Below are positions 30,779-38,622 of a stretch of 64,000 bases of DNA, piece after piece (positions within the stretch are counted from its first letter, which is position 1; each line of letters opens with the position of its first letter). The DNA is taken from NCBI GenBank assembly GCA_035468355.1, contig DATITA010000024.1, forward strand, positions 1 to 64,000, written 5' to 3'. The position numbers were made by a program, and so were the translations under genes. The DNA is from DATKSS01 sp035468355 (GTDB lineage Bacteria; Chloroflexota; Dormibacteria; Dormibacterales; Dormibacteraceae). The notes beneath the pieces are model-generated. The model saw only the letters and a list, made by a program, of their open reading frames with translations. It searched no databases and was not told the origin of the DNA.

Positions 30779-30818
30779 GAGTGACGGATGGGCAGGCACC
30801 AACCTGTGCGTCACTCTA
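30777..30818. promoter_or_regulatory. Inverted repeat TAGAGTGACG-22-CGTCACTCTA in divergent promoter
   Basis: Perfect 10-base arms at 30777-30786 and 30809-30818 are separated by 22 bases. The gap holds a further small repeat (CAGG...CCTG). It lies between the divergent GGDEF and aldolase genes and covers the -10 of the GGDEF gene. It may be an operator that controls both genes, or a hairpin in the aldolase leader. Confidence 0.55.
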
Positions 30819-30840
30819 ATCAAATGTGTAAGAGGCATTG

Positions 30841-31917
30841 ATGGCTACAGTCACCCGTGGACCGCTGGGAAAGATCGAAGAGCTGCTCGGGGCGGACGCC
30901 CAAGGCCTGCTCGAACACAAGTGTCAGACCGTGCCCAAGGATCAGCTTCACCTGCCTGGGCCCGACTTCATCGATCGAGTGTGGAAAGACAGCGATCGGC
31001 CGACGCGGGTCCTGCGAAGCCTGCAGTCCCTGATCGACCACGGCCGCCTGTCCGGGACCGGCTATCTCTCGATCCTGCCGGTCGACCAGGGCATCGAGCA
31101 CACGGCCGGGGCATCCTTCGCGCCCAACCCGATCTACTTCGACGGGGCCAAGATCGTCGAGCTCGCGATCGAAGGGGGCTGCAACGCCGTGGCCTCGACG
31201 TTCGGGGTGCTCGGCTCGGTGGCCCGCCGCTACGCCCATAGGATCCCTTTCATCTGCAAGCTCAACCACAACGAGCTGCTGACTTATCCGAACCACTACG
31301 ACCAGATCCTCTTCGGGACCGTCAAGGAGGCGTGGGAGATGGGGGCGGTGGCGGTCGGGGCCACGATCTACTTCGGCTCCGCCGAATCCGACCGCCAGAT
31401 CCGCGAGATAGCCGTCGCTTTCCACGAAGCCCACCAGCTCGGCATGGCCACGGTCCTGTGGTGCTACGTGCGAAACAACGCCTTCAAGAAGGACGGGGTG
31501 AACTACGAAGCGGCGGCCGACCTCACCGGCCAGGCCAACCACCTGGGCGTGACGATCGAGGCCGACATCATCAAGCAGAAGCTGCCCGACACCAACCGCG
31601 GCTTCGAGGTCATCGGGTTCGCCAAGACGGCGCCGGCCGTCTACGACAAGCTGTCGACGGACCACCCCATCGACCTGTGCCGTTACCAGGTGATCAACAA
31701 CTACATGGGACGCGCCGGTCTCATCAACTCTGGCGGCGAGTCCAAAGGCGCGACCGACCTCAAGGAGGCGGTCCGCACAGCCGTCATCAACAAGCGAGCG
31801 GGCGGAATGGGTCTGATCAGCGGCCGGAAATCGTTCCAGCGGCCGATGAAGGAGGGGATCGAGTTACTACACGCAATTCAGGACGTGTATCTGAACCAGG
31901 CGGTAACGGTCGCGTAA
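30841..31917 (+). CDS. Class I fructose-bisphosphate aldolase (FbaB/archaeal type)
   Basis: A 358-residue aldolase of the DhnA/FbaB family, a Schiff-base enzyme unlike the usual metal-dependent bacterial class II. It has ILPVDQGIEHTAGASFAPNP, then KLNHNELLTYPNHYDQILFGTVKEAWEMGAVAVGATIYFGS, and NSGGESKGATDLKEAVRTAVINKRAGGMGLISGRKSFQ, where the phosphate-binding Gly/Arg lies. It cleaves fructose 1,6-bisphosphate in glycolysis or makes it in gluconeogenesis. The ATG has AGAGG five bases upstream. It heads an operon of five or six genes. Confidence 0.9.
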   Translation: MATVTRGPLGKIEELLGADAQGLLEHKCQTVPKDQLHLPGPDFIDRVWKDSDRPTRVLRSLQSLIDHGRLSGTGYLSILPVDQGIEHTAGASFAPNPIYFDGAKIVELAIEGGCNAVASTFGVLGSVARRYAHRIPFICKLNHNELLTYPNHYDQILFGTVKEAWEMGAVAVGATIYFGSAESDRQIREIAVAFHEAHQLGMATVLWCYVRNNAFKKDGVNYEAAADLTGQANHLGVTIEADIIKQKLPDTNRGFEVIGFAKTAPAVYDKLSTDHPIDLCRYQVINNYMGRAGLINSGGESKGATDLKEAVRTAVINKRAGGMGLISGRKSFQRPMKEGIELLHAIQDVYLNQAVTVA

Positions 31918-32603
31918 AGCTCGCGTTCCTCGGCAGCGGCGCGGCATTCTCGCCTGACCGCTACAACGGAGCTGTCGTGGTCGATGGTCGCTTGCTCCTC
32001 GATGGCGGCGCGCCCGTGCTGCCGCACCTGCGCCGCGTCGGCGTGGAGGCAGGCGACATCCAGGTCGTCTTTCTGACTCACTTCCACGGCGATCACACCC
32101 TGGGACTGCCGCCCTTCGTCCTGCACCGCGTCTTCGTCGACCAAAGACCGCTCATCTTCGTCGGGCCCGCCGGCATCGAAGAAAGGCTCGAGGCCCTGTG
32201 GGACGTGAGCTGGGGACCCGACTGGCGACGCGTCATGCGTCCGAAGTTCAAGGTGAAGTACCTGACAGCACGGCCGTCAGGCACCGTCGCCGGGTTCAAG
32301 TACGAGACGGTCAAGCTCGACCATGGCACTAGCGGATGTAACGGATATCGCATACACGTCAAGGGGAAGGTCATCGCTTATTCAGGCGACACCGAGCCCA
32401 CGGCGCCCCTCGACAGGCTGGTCGACGGCGCTGACGTCGCGATCGTCGAGGCAACCGGGCCGGGCGACGTGTACAGCCACATGAGCTGGGAGGCGGCGGC
32501 GGGCTTGAAGAAGCGGCACCCCCACACCCGCTTTCTTTTCAACCACGTGTACTCGGGCACGGTCCCCGGAGCAGTCAAAGACATGCAGGTGCTCGAAGTC
32601 TGA
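31914..32603 (+). CDS. MBL-fold metallohydrolase, start codon unusual
   Basis: A 229-residue beta-lactamase-fold protein, RNase Z-like in layout. The N-terminus KLAFLGSGAAFSPDRYNGAVVVDG is typical of the family's first strands. The metal motif is LTHFHGDHTLGLPP (His55, His57, Asp59, His60). Later SGDTEPTAPL holds the bridging Asp and FNHVYSG the last His. The expected start falls on GTA (31914), which is not a normal start codon. Other junctions in this region use GTGA, so one G-to-A change may have made GTAA. The next in-frame GTG at about 31977 would remove the first strand. Confidence 0.78.
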   Translation, partial: VKLAFLGSGAAFSPDRYNGAVVVDGRLLLDGGAPVLPHLRRVGVEAGDIQVVFLTHFHGDHTLGLPPFVLHRVFVDQRPLIFVGPAGIEERLEALWDVSWGPDWRRVMRPKFKVKYLTARPSGTVAGFKYETVKLDHGTSGCNGYRIHVKGKVIAYSGDTEPTAPLDRLVDGADVAIVEATGPGDVYSHMSWEAAAGLKKRHPHTRFLFNHVYSGTVPGAVKDMQVLEV

Positions 32604-32833
32604 AGACCCCCACCAACATCATCCCGGTCCTCGTCGGCGCCGTGGCGGGCGGCGTGGCAGGAGCAGCGGTGCTTTGCGTCTTCATCGGCCTCGGCTTTGT
32701 CTTGATGAACCGCGTTTCCAGCCCCGTGCCCGTCATCGTGCTGGCGATCGCCGGGGCGTACGTGGCCTGGCTGCTCGGCGTGGTCGTCTTCGGTGCGGTG
32801 CGGGGCGCCGGCGACGCCGAGGAGCAGGCCTGA
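32600..32833 (+). CDS. Small membrane protein, CTG start likely
   Basis: A 77-residue protein with two membrane helices (about residues 9-36 and 43-66) and an acidic tail (GDAEEQA). The frame opens with CTG, overlapping the TGA of the previous gene as CTGA, the same geometry as the GTGA and ATGA couplings elsewhere. A GTG at 32642 is the first standard start but would cut into helix 1. The function is unknown. Confidence 0.55.
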   Translation: MKTPTNIIPVLVGAVAGGVAGAAVLCVFIGLGFVLMNRVSSPVPVIVLAIAGAYVAWLLGVVVFGAVRGAGDAEEQA

Positions 32834-33234
32834 GCCCTGACACACCCTCCACGCGACCTCTCCTGGACAAGCTCGGCGTCAAGCCGGGCGCGAAGGTCGC
32901 GATCGTGGATGTCGACGACGTCTCTTTCCTGCGTCAGCTGCGCAGTCGCACCTCCGACATAATCCGGGGCCGGCCACGCACGCCATGCGACCTGGTCTTC
33001 ATGGGCGCGACCAATGCCGAGGACCTGGGACGCCTCGGCGACATGAAAACCTGGATCGAGCCCAATGGGGCGATCTGGGTCGTGCGTCCGAAAGGGGGCC
33101 GGGCGCCGATCTCTGACACGGACGTGATATCGGCCGGCCTGGCGGCCGGCCTGGTCGACAACAAGATCGCCAGCTTTTCTGACACGCATGGCGCCATGCG
33201 CCTGGTGTTCCGGCTGCGAGACCGGCCGAGGTGA
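32830..33234 (+). CDS. DUF3052-like protein, CTG start likely
   Basis: A 134-residue soluble protein. LLDKLGVKPGAKVAIVDVDD is followed by a segment like a small Rossmann fold, then WIEPNGAIWVVRPKGG and DVISAGLAAGLVDNKIASFSDTHGAMRLVFRL. This matches the pattern of DUF3052 and its relatives, whose function is unknown. As in the previous gene, the only way to include the conserved N-terminus is a CTG that overlaps the upstream TGA (CTGA). A standard start occurs only later, at the GTG of AIVDVDD. Confidence 0.65.
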   Translation: MSPDTPSTRPLLDKLGVKPGAKVAIVDVDDVSFLRQLRSRTSDIIRGRPRTPCDLVFMGATNAEDLGRLGDMKTWIEPNGAIWVVRPKGGRAPISDTDVISAGLAAGLVDNKIASFSDTHGAMRLVFRLRDRPR

Positions 33235-33710
33235 GCGTCAACTTGCGATTCGCAGGAGTTTCCGACGTACCCGTGATCGCGGAGCTTATCCGCGGCCTGG
33301 CCCATTTTGAAAAGCTCGAGAGCGAGGTCACGATGACCGAAGACATGCTGGAGAAGAACCTGTTCGGGACGCGGCCGTACGCCGAGGCGCTGCTGGCTGA
33401 GGAGGGCGGCGCTGTGGTCGGCTTTGCCTTGTTCTTCCACAACTTCTCGACCTTCTTGGCGCAGCCGGGCATATATCTCGAGGACCTCTTCGTCATCCCC
33501 GAGCAGCGCGGCCAGGGAGTCGGCCGTGCGCTTCTGGAGCGCCTCGCGCAGGTCGCGGTGGAGCGGGAGTGCCGCCGACTCGAGTGGGCGGTGCTCGACT
33601 GGAATCGCGCCGCGATCGACTTCTATGAGCGCTTGGGCGCCACACCCAACTCCGAGTGGACGGTCTACCGCCTCACCGGCGAAGCGTTGCTCGGCCTTGC
33701 CCGACAATAG
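33231..33710 (+). CDS. GNAT acetyltransferase, SSAT-like
   Basis: A 159-residue acetyltransferase close in pattern to spermidine/spermine (diamine) N-acetyltransferases. LRFAGVSDVPVIAELIRGLAHFEKLES leads, then GFALFFHNFSTFLAQPGIYLEDLFVIPEQRGQGVGRALLERLAQVA with the acetyl-CoA loop (RGQGVG), and VLDWNRAAIDFYERLGA. Polyamines or thialysine-type amines are possible substrates. The GTG start overlaps the upstream stop (GTGA). Confidence 0.88.
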   Translation: MSVNLRFAGVSDVPVIAELIRGLAHFEKLESEVTMTEDMLEKNLFGTRPYAEALLAEEGGAVVGFALFFHNFSTFLAQPGIYLEDLFVIPEQRGQGVGRALLERLAQVAVERECRRLEWAVLDWNRAAIDFYERLGATPNSEWTVYRLTGEALLGLARQ

Positions 33711-33717
33711 AGAGGCG

Positions 33718-34056
33718 ATGGAACACAAGGCCACCGGCCCCTCTCCCGCCACCGGGTTCGAGGAGGTCGAGGTGCTGCGCCCGAAGGAGCTGGACACCCA
33801 TCCTGGCGATGCCATCATCGGTTGGGCGGCGGCCCAGCTCGAGATCGCCCGCTCGATCCTCGACAACCCCGGGGGCGGCCTCCTGTTCGCCACCCAGACG
33901 ATGGGACAGGTCCGATCGGGGCTGCACGAGCGAGACGCGGTGCGCTGGGAATCGGTGGTCGGGACGCTCGAGCGCGCCGAAGATGCGGCGGTGCACCGGG
34001 AGTTCGCCAACTGCCGCCGGCTGATCGACCAGGTCCTGGACGGGCTCAGGAGCTAG
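33718..34056 (+). CDS. Small protein, unknown
   Basis: A 112-residue acidic, mostly helical protein (IIGWAAAQLEIARSILDN, RWESVVGTLERAEDAAVHREFANCRRLIDQVLDGL). I do not recognise the family. It starts at the ATG with AGAGG two bases upstream, 7 bases after the acetyltransferase gene, so it is probably the last gene of the aldolase operon. It overlaps the convergent oxidoreductase gene by 11 bases. Confidence 0.65.
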   Translation: MEHKATGPSPATGFEEVEVLRPKELDTHPGDAIIGWAAAQLEIARSILDNPGGGLLFATQTMGQVRSGLHERDAVRWESVVGTLERAEDAAVHREFANCRRLIDQVLDGLRS

Positions 34057-34993
34057 CGGCAGCCTCCATCGTCGCCTCGAACCCGGCCGCGCCCTCGTGG
34101 CTGGCGAAAGGACCGATGCCGGGCAAGGTCACGCCGGCGTCGCGGTAGCGGGCGACGGCATCGCGCACCTGCAGCGCATCGCCGATGCCCGCGAGCTCGT
34201 CCATCATGCCTTCACTGACCTCGCCCGCCTCGAGCTCTGCCTTGAAGCCGCTGGCGTCCATCATGCGGCGGTAGAAAGGCAGGCTCGCATACATGGTCAC
34301 GGTCTTGCGGAAGACGTCCTGGCCGGCGTGGCGATCCGAGGTCAGGCAAGCCGGGACCGCGGCCACGATTTCGAACCCTTCGAGTGACTTGCCGGCTTTC
34401 TCGCGGCCCGCGCGAACGGCCGGCACGACGTGGTCCCGAACATATGCGGGCGAGCACATCCACAACACCACGCCGTCGGCCATCTCGCCGGCGAGCTCGA
34501 GCATGCGGGGGTTGAGCGCCGAGATCATCACCGGGAGGTCGGCTCTTCGCGGGCCCGAATACATCCACCGGGCCGAGAAGTGACTGCCCTCGAAATCACA
34601 CCCACCGTCCCGAAGGCTGGTGCGCACGATGGTGAGGTACTCGCGCATGGCGTCCACCGGGTTATCGAGGCGCATTCCCCACATGCCCTCGACGGTGACC
34701 TTGTGGCTGATGCCAAAACCGAGGATGAACCTTCCACCGGAGAGCTCGTCGACCGTCGCGGCCATCTGCACCATCGCAGTCGGGTGCCGCGTGTAGATCG
34801 GAAGCACGCCGGTCCCCAGGGTGACGCGCCGAGTCGCGGCCGCATAAGCGGCGAGCACCAGGGACGCATCGCGGGCGTCCGGCAGCTGGGTGGCCCAGAC
34901 CGATTCGAAACCCAAGTTTTCCGCGACCTGAGCCCTGGACACCGACTCCACGAGGGTCCTGGCGGCGTTGTTGAACACAGCAAGGCGGGCCAT
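34046..34993 (-). CDS. LLM-class (F420-type) oxidoreductase
   Basis: A 315-residue TIM-barrel protein of the luciferase-like monooxygenase superfamily. RAQVAENLGFESVWATQLPDARDASLVLAAYAAATRRVTLGTGVLPIYTRHP and ELSGGRFILGFGISH are the classical motifs. The spacing fits F420-dependent members, common in Actinomycetota and Chloroflexota, though FMN cannot be excluded. The ATG at 34993 (MARLAVFNNA) fits better than the one at 35020, because a TATATT hexamer lies 9 bases upstream of it. It is divergent from uppP. Confidence 0.87.
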   Translation of the reverse strand: MARLAVFNNAARTLVESVSRAQVAENLGFESVWATQLPDARDASLVLAAYAAATRRVTLGTGVLPIYTRHPTAMVQMAATVDELSGGRFILGFGISHKVTVEGMWGMRLDNPVDAMREYLTIVRTSLRDGGCDFEGSHFSARWMYSGPRRADLPVMISALNPRMLELAGEMADGVVLWMCSPAYVRDHVVPAVRAGREKAGKSLEGFEIVAAVPACLTSDRHAGQDVFRKTVTMYASLPFYRRMMDASGFKAELEAGEVSEGMMDELAGIGDALQVRDAVARYRDAGVTLPGIGPFASHEGAAGFEATMEAAASS

Positions 34994-35002
34994 GTGTTCA
35001 GC

Positions 35003-35008
35003 AATATA
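35003..35008 (-). promoter_or_regulatory. -10 hexamer TATATT, LLM gene; shared with uppP
   Basis: TATATT on the minus strand lies 9 bases before the ATG at 34993. On the plus strand CAATAT (35002-35007) lies six bases before the uppP ATG, so the two divergent promoters overlap. Confidence 0.45.
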
Positions 35009-35013
35009 TCCAC

Positions 35014-35886
35014 ATGACATTTGCGCAGGCGCTTTTCATGGGCCTGCTGCAGGGCGCCAGTGAGCTGTTTCCCGTCTCGTCTCTCGGCCACGCCGTGTTG
35101 ATTCCCAGCCTTCTGCGCTGGAGCTTCAAGGCATCGGACCGTTCCTTTGTCCCGTTTCTCGTGCTGCTGCACCTCGGCACCGCGACCGCCCTCCTGATCA
35201 TCTACCGGCGCGAGTGGGTGGCTGTGATTCGGGGCTTCTTCACCGCCGCGCTGCGGGGCGAGATCCGGACCGACGAGGAACGGCTCGCGATGCTCCTGCT
35301 TGTGGGCACCATTCCGGCCGCGATTCTCGGGGTCTTCCTGGAAAACCCGATCAAGCGCCTCTTCGGGAGCCCTTACGAGGCGGCGGGGTTCCTGGTGGTC
35401 AACGGAGTTCTCATGCTCGGATTCGAGCTCCGTCGGAGGCGCGCGGAGAGGCGGGCCGCGCTCGATCCGACGTCTCGAACCCAGCAGGAGGGGGAGTTCG
35501 CCCAGGCCGAGCGGATCACCTTTCGGGCCGCGGCGCTCGTCGGCGCGTGCCAGGCCCTGGCGTTTCTGCCTGGAATCTCCCGCTCGGGCGTGACTATCGG
35601 GGGCGGCCTGCTGGCGGGCCTGAGACACCAGGAGGCGGCTCGATTCTCGTTCCTACTGGCCACCCCGGTAATCCTCGGCGCCGGCCTCCTCGAGGTCCCG
35701 CAGCTCTTTGCCCCCGGCGTGCCCGTGGGTGAATACATTGCCGGGGCGGTGCTCGCGGGCGGCGCCGCGTATGCGAGCGCGCGGTTCCTGCTGAGATATT
35801 TCCGCTCCGGACGGCTGGACCCCTACGGCTGGTACTGCATCGTCGCCGGCATCGGCAGCCTGGCTTTGCTACATTTCAACCTGTGA
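35014..35886 (+). CDS. uppP: Undecaprenyl-diphosphatase
   Basis: A 290-residue membrane enzyme of the BacA/UppP family. Motif 1 is LLQGASELFPVSSLGHAVL (the usual form is QGLTEFLPVSSSGH). Motif 2 is LPGISRSGVTIGGGLLAGL. About eight membrane helices are predicted. It recycles the lipid carrier for cell-wall sugars by removing one phosphate from undecaprenyl diphosphate. The gene overlaps the next small gene by four bases (GTGA). Confidence 0.93.
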   Translation: MTFAQALFMGLLQGASELFPVSSLGHAVLIPSLLRWSFKASDRSFVPFLVLLHLGTATALLIIYRREWVAVIRGFFTAALRGEIRTDEERLAMLLLVGTIPAAILGVFLENPIKRLFGSPYEAAGFLVVNGVLMLGFELRRRRAERRAALDPTSRTQQEGEFAQAERITFRAAALVGACQALAFLPGISRSGVTIGGGLLAGLRHQEAARFSFLLATPVILGAGLLEVPQLFAPGVPVGEYIAGAVLAGGAAYASARFLLRYFRSGRLDPYGWYCIVAGIGSLALLHFNL

Positions 35887-36119
35887 GGAGATCGAGCACT
35901 CTCGCGCTTGGCCTGGTGGTTCTCGGGATCGTCTTCTTGGTCATCGGCGTGCTCTACGGCTTTGGGGTGCTGCAGATCGCAGTCAGCGATCCACATGCGT
36001 CACACCACTACACGCATCTGATCCTGTTCACCGTGCTGGCGGTGGCCTGCTTCGTGGGGGCCAACTTCGCTCGTCCGAAGGGCGGGATCTACGCGACCGA
36101 CCGGCCGAGGCGGCTCTGA
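35883..36119 (+). CDS. Small two-helix membrane protein
   Basis: A 78-residue protein with two membrane helices (about 8-32 and 43-63) and a His-rich loop between them (DPHASHHYTHL). I do not know the family. The GTG start overlaps the uppP stop, so it is coupled to uppP. The His loop could bind a metal, as inference only. Confidence 0.65.
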   Translation: MRRSSTLALGLVVLGIVFLVIGVLYGFGVLQIAVSDPHASHHYTHLILFTVLAVACFVGANFARPKGGIYATDRPRRL

Positions 36120-36128
36120 CCTGACGGT

Positions 36129-37637
36129 CTAGCGGGCGGGGATCCTCTCCGGGACCAGCCGGCCGGTCCGGTCGCGCTCTCCGACGCGGATGTCCTCGTG
36201 GTACACGGCGTCGGCGTTGACCTTCCACGGGTCGAAGGTCGAGCCGGTCGCGATGTTTCGGGCCACCAGCAGCGCGGTCATCATCGAGTGGTCCTGGTTG
36301 TTGTACTTGTGCATGCCGTTGCGCCCCACCATGTGCAGGTTCGGCAGGCTCGACTGCAGGTAATCTCGAATGAGGTCCACCTTGGCCTGATAGTGGTCGT
36401 CGTACACCGGGTACGCCTTTTGCTGGCGGACCACCACGCCGTCGAACACCTCATCGGAGCGGCAGATCCCGAGCTGGGCGAGCTCGCCGCGAGCGAGCTC
36501 GACGAGCCCCGCATCGTCCATCGTCCACAACCCGTCGCCCTCGAAACAGAAGTACTCGAGGCCGAGACACGTCTTGCCCTGGTCCGGCACCATCGAGGGA
36601 CTCCAGTTCTTGAAGTTCTGCATCCGGCCGACCTTGACGCTCGGATCGTGGATGTAGATCCAGTTATCAGGGAAGAGGTTGGGCCGGTCGACCATGAGCG
36701 CGACGGTGATGAAGTCCCGGTAGGACAGTCTCTCGGCCGCCCGCAACACGGGGTCCGGCGCTGGGGGATCCAGCTTCGATATGAGCTCGCGCACCGGGAT
36801 GCTGGAGATGAAGTCGGTGCCACTGTGCTCCTCGGTCTGGCCGGATGAGGTCTTGGTCTCCACTGACCGCACCCGCCCGCCTTGGTGGTTGATGCGTGAT
36901 ACAGACCGACCAAGGAGCACCGGTTGGCCTTTCTCGCGGCAGATGTCGGCGACCCGCTCCCACATCTGGCCGGGGCCCAGTCTTGGGTATCGGAACCTGT
37001 CGATCAAGGTCGTGACCACCTCGCCCCGCCTGGCGCCCCGGTGACCGGGCAGCAACGCGCTCCGGATCACGACCCACAGGTCCAAGCTCTTGATGCGCTG
37101 CGCCGCCCAATCGGCCGATAGCTCCTTCGTGCTGATCCCCCACACCTTTTCCGTGTACGTCTTGAAGAAGATGCTGTAGAGGCGCCATCCGAACTGGTTC
37201 CGCACCCAGTCCTCCAGGCTCTTGGGATCCTTGACCGGTTGAAGGCGGGCGCGCGCATAGCTGGCCAGGCACCGCACTGCCTCGACCGGGCCGAGGTTCC
37301 ACAACGCGTTGAAAGCCTTGATCGGATACGCGAAGTACTTGCCGCGGTAGTAGATGCGCGAAAGGCGCCCGCGGCTCAGCATCTCGTCTCCGAGGACCTC
37401 CGTCCACAGGCCCTCGACCTCGTCGTTCTTGGAAAAGAACCTGTGGCCGCCAATGTCGAACCTGTAGCCCTTGTATTCGACCGTCCGGGCGAGCCCTCCC
37501 ACCTGCTTGGGGTCCTTTTCGACCACCGTCACGGGGACGTCATGTTTCATCAGCTCGTAGGCGGCCGTCAGACCGGCCGGGCCGGCGCCCATGATGACGA
37601 CGTGTTGGCGCTCGCCTTCGGCGACCAAAGTGGGCAC
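36129..37637 (-). CDS. FAD-dependent amine oxidase/UDP-galactopyranose mutase-like protein
   Basis: A 502-residue flavoprotein. It opens with HVVIMGAGPAGLTAAYELMK and VVEKDPKQVGGLARTVEYKGYRFDIGGHRFFSK, the FAD-binding signature of the group that includes protoporphyrinogen oxidase and UDP-galactopyranose mutase. The C-terminal YPVYDDHYQAKVDLIRDYLQSSLPNLHMVGRNGMHKYNNQDHSM matches the FAD-closing part of glycan-type members. A role in cell-surface sugar synthesis is plausible, but no glycosyltransferase is next to it. The GTG start has no clear ribosome-binding site. It ends 9 bases from the small gene on the other strand. Confidence 0.82.
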   Translation of the reverse strand: MPTLVAEGERQHVVIMGAGPAGLTAAYELMKHDVPVTVVEKDPKQVGGLARTVEYKGYRFDIGGHRFFSKNDEVEGLWTEVLGDEMLSRGRLSRIYYRGKYFAYPIKAFNALWNLGPVEAVRCLASYARARLQPVKDPKSLEDWVRNQFGWRLYSIFFKTYTEKVWGISTKELSADWAAQRIKSLDLWVVIRSALLPGHRGARRGEVVTTLIDRFRYPRLGPGQMWERVADICREKGQPVLLGRSVSRINHQGGRVRSVETKTSSGQTEEHSGTDFISSIPVRELISKLDPPAPDPVLRAAERLSYRDFITVALMVDRPNLFPDNWIYIHDPSVKVGRMQNFKNWSPSMVPDQGKTCLGLEYFCFEGDGLWTMDDAGLVELARGELAQLGICRSDEVFDGVVVRQQKAYPVYDDHYQAKVDLIRDYLQSSLPNLHMVGRNGMHKYNNQDHSMMTALLVARNIATGSTFDPWKVNADAVYHEDIRVGERDRTGRLVPERIPAR

Positions 37638-37654
37638 AGTATCAACCGAAGTAA

Positions 37655-38161
37655 CTAGTTCAGCGGGCCTTTACTGCGAACTTCGTCCACTTTGACCAGC
37701 GCTTCGCGCAGCCCCTTGATCCAGTCCGCCTGGTGCATTCCGACCAGCCGGACGCACCAGGCAAGGGCGTCGCTCCGACTCCGAGCGACTCCGCCCGCGA
37801 CCAGGGTGTCCAGGATCGAGCGCTCCGACCTGCGCAGCCGGGTCATCACCGGGACGCTCAGGGTCGTGAAAACCTTCGCCTCACCCCCGCAGCGGGCGCC
37901 CCAGGCCACCTTGCGCCGGAACTCGCTCTCGGCCTCGCGGGCCAAACGCACCCTGTCGGCGCGCGACTCCTCGCGGAACCGCTCGATCCGGGCCTGGCGG
38001 GCGGCGGCCACGTCGCTCCCGGACATCGCCGACGCCACCTCGACGTCGGGCACGGGGACGATCACGAGGATCTCCTCGCCGTCGGAGCTGACCTCAGGCG
38101 CGCCGGCAAGCCAACCGGGCGGAATCCTGGCGACGAACCAGGCGCGGATGTCCTCGGGCAT
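37655..38161 (-). CDS. Putative ribbon-helix-helix DNA-binding protein
   Basis: A 168-residue protein. The first 50 residues carry a hydrophobic strand pattern (EEILVIVPVPDVEVAS). Residues about 60-95 are a charged helix rich in Arg and Glu. The last 60 residues look like a ribbon-helix-helix: VFTTLSVPVMTRLRRSERSILDTLVAGGVARSRSDALAWCVRLV. That fold binds DNA as a dimer and is typical of conjugation and toxin-antitoxin regulators. It follows ssb by 44 bases in the type IV secretion-like cluster, so it may regulate that cluster. Confidence 0.6.
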   Translation of the reverse strand: MPEDIRAWFVARIPPGWLAGAPEVSSDGEEILVIVPVPDVEVASAMSGSDVAAARQARIERFREESRADRVRLAREAESEFRRKVAWGARCGGEAKVFTTLSVPVMTRLRRSERSILDTLVAGGVARSRSDALAWCVRLVGMHQADWIKGLREALVKVDEVRSKGPLN

Positions 38162-38205
38162 CGATTACAACATTACTGCCCGAGGACCTTCCCCGTCCGG
38201 CTGCG

Positions 38206-38553
38206 CTAGGCCGCCGCCTCCTGCGCCCTCGCGCCCAGGCCCTGGAGCTTTTCCACGATGATCTCCGTCCGGAATCGCTTCTGGCCCGCGGTGTCCTGCC
38301 AGCTGCTGGTCTGGAGGCGTCCCTCCGCGTACATGAGGCGGCCCTTCTGCAGGTACTGGCCCGCGAACTCTGCCGTCTTGCCGAACGCGACCAGGTGGTG
38401 GAACTCGGTCTGCTCGCGCGCGTTGCCGTCGTCGTCTTTGCCCGTGTACGTGTTGGTGGCCAGCCGGATGTTGGCGACATAGGTGCCCTTGGGCGTTGCC
38501 TTGACCTCCGGATCCGCCACCAGGTTGCCGACCAGAAAGACCTTGTTGACCAT
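38206..38553 (-). CDS. ssb: Single-stranded DNA-binding protein, short form
   Basis: A 115-residue OB-fold SSB. MVNKVFLVGNLVADPEVKATPKGTYVANIRLATN and QTEFHHLVAFGKTAEFAGQYLQKGRLMYAEGRLQ are diagnostic. It lacks the long Gly-rich linker and the acidic DDIPF tip that recruits partners in the housekeeping SSB. So it is likely a second, specialised SSB, like those of competence or conjugation. A strong GGAGG ribosome-binding site is present. The motif AACCCAGCCTGTTAAG lies about 55 bases upstream, between this gene and the M23 peptidase gene. Confidence 0.9.
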   Translation of the reverse strand: MVNKVFLVGNLVADPEVKATPKGTYVANIRLATNTYTGKDDDGNAREQTEFHHLVAFGKTAEFAGQYLQKGRLMYAEGRLQTSSWQDTAGQKRFRTEIIVEKLQGLGARAQEAAA

Positions 38554-38606
38554 CGCATCACCTCCGTGAAATTGGATTTAGGCTAAGCGCGGCTGCTGCC
38601 GGCTCC

Positions 38607-38622
38607 AACCCAGCCTGTTAAG
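38607..38622 (-). promoter_or_regulatory. 16-base motif copy 2, upstream of ssb
   Basis: Plus strand AACCCAGCCTGTTAAG, identical in all 16 bases to 40333-40348. It overlaps the stop codon of the M23 peptidase gene and lies 54 bases before ssb. Confidence 0.5.
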
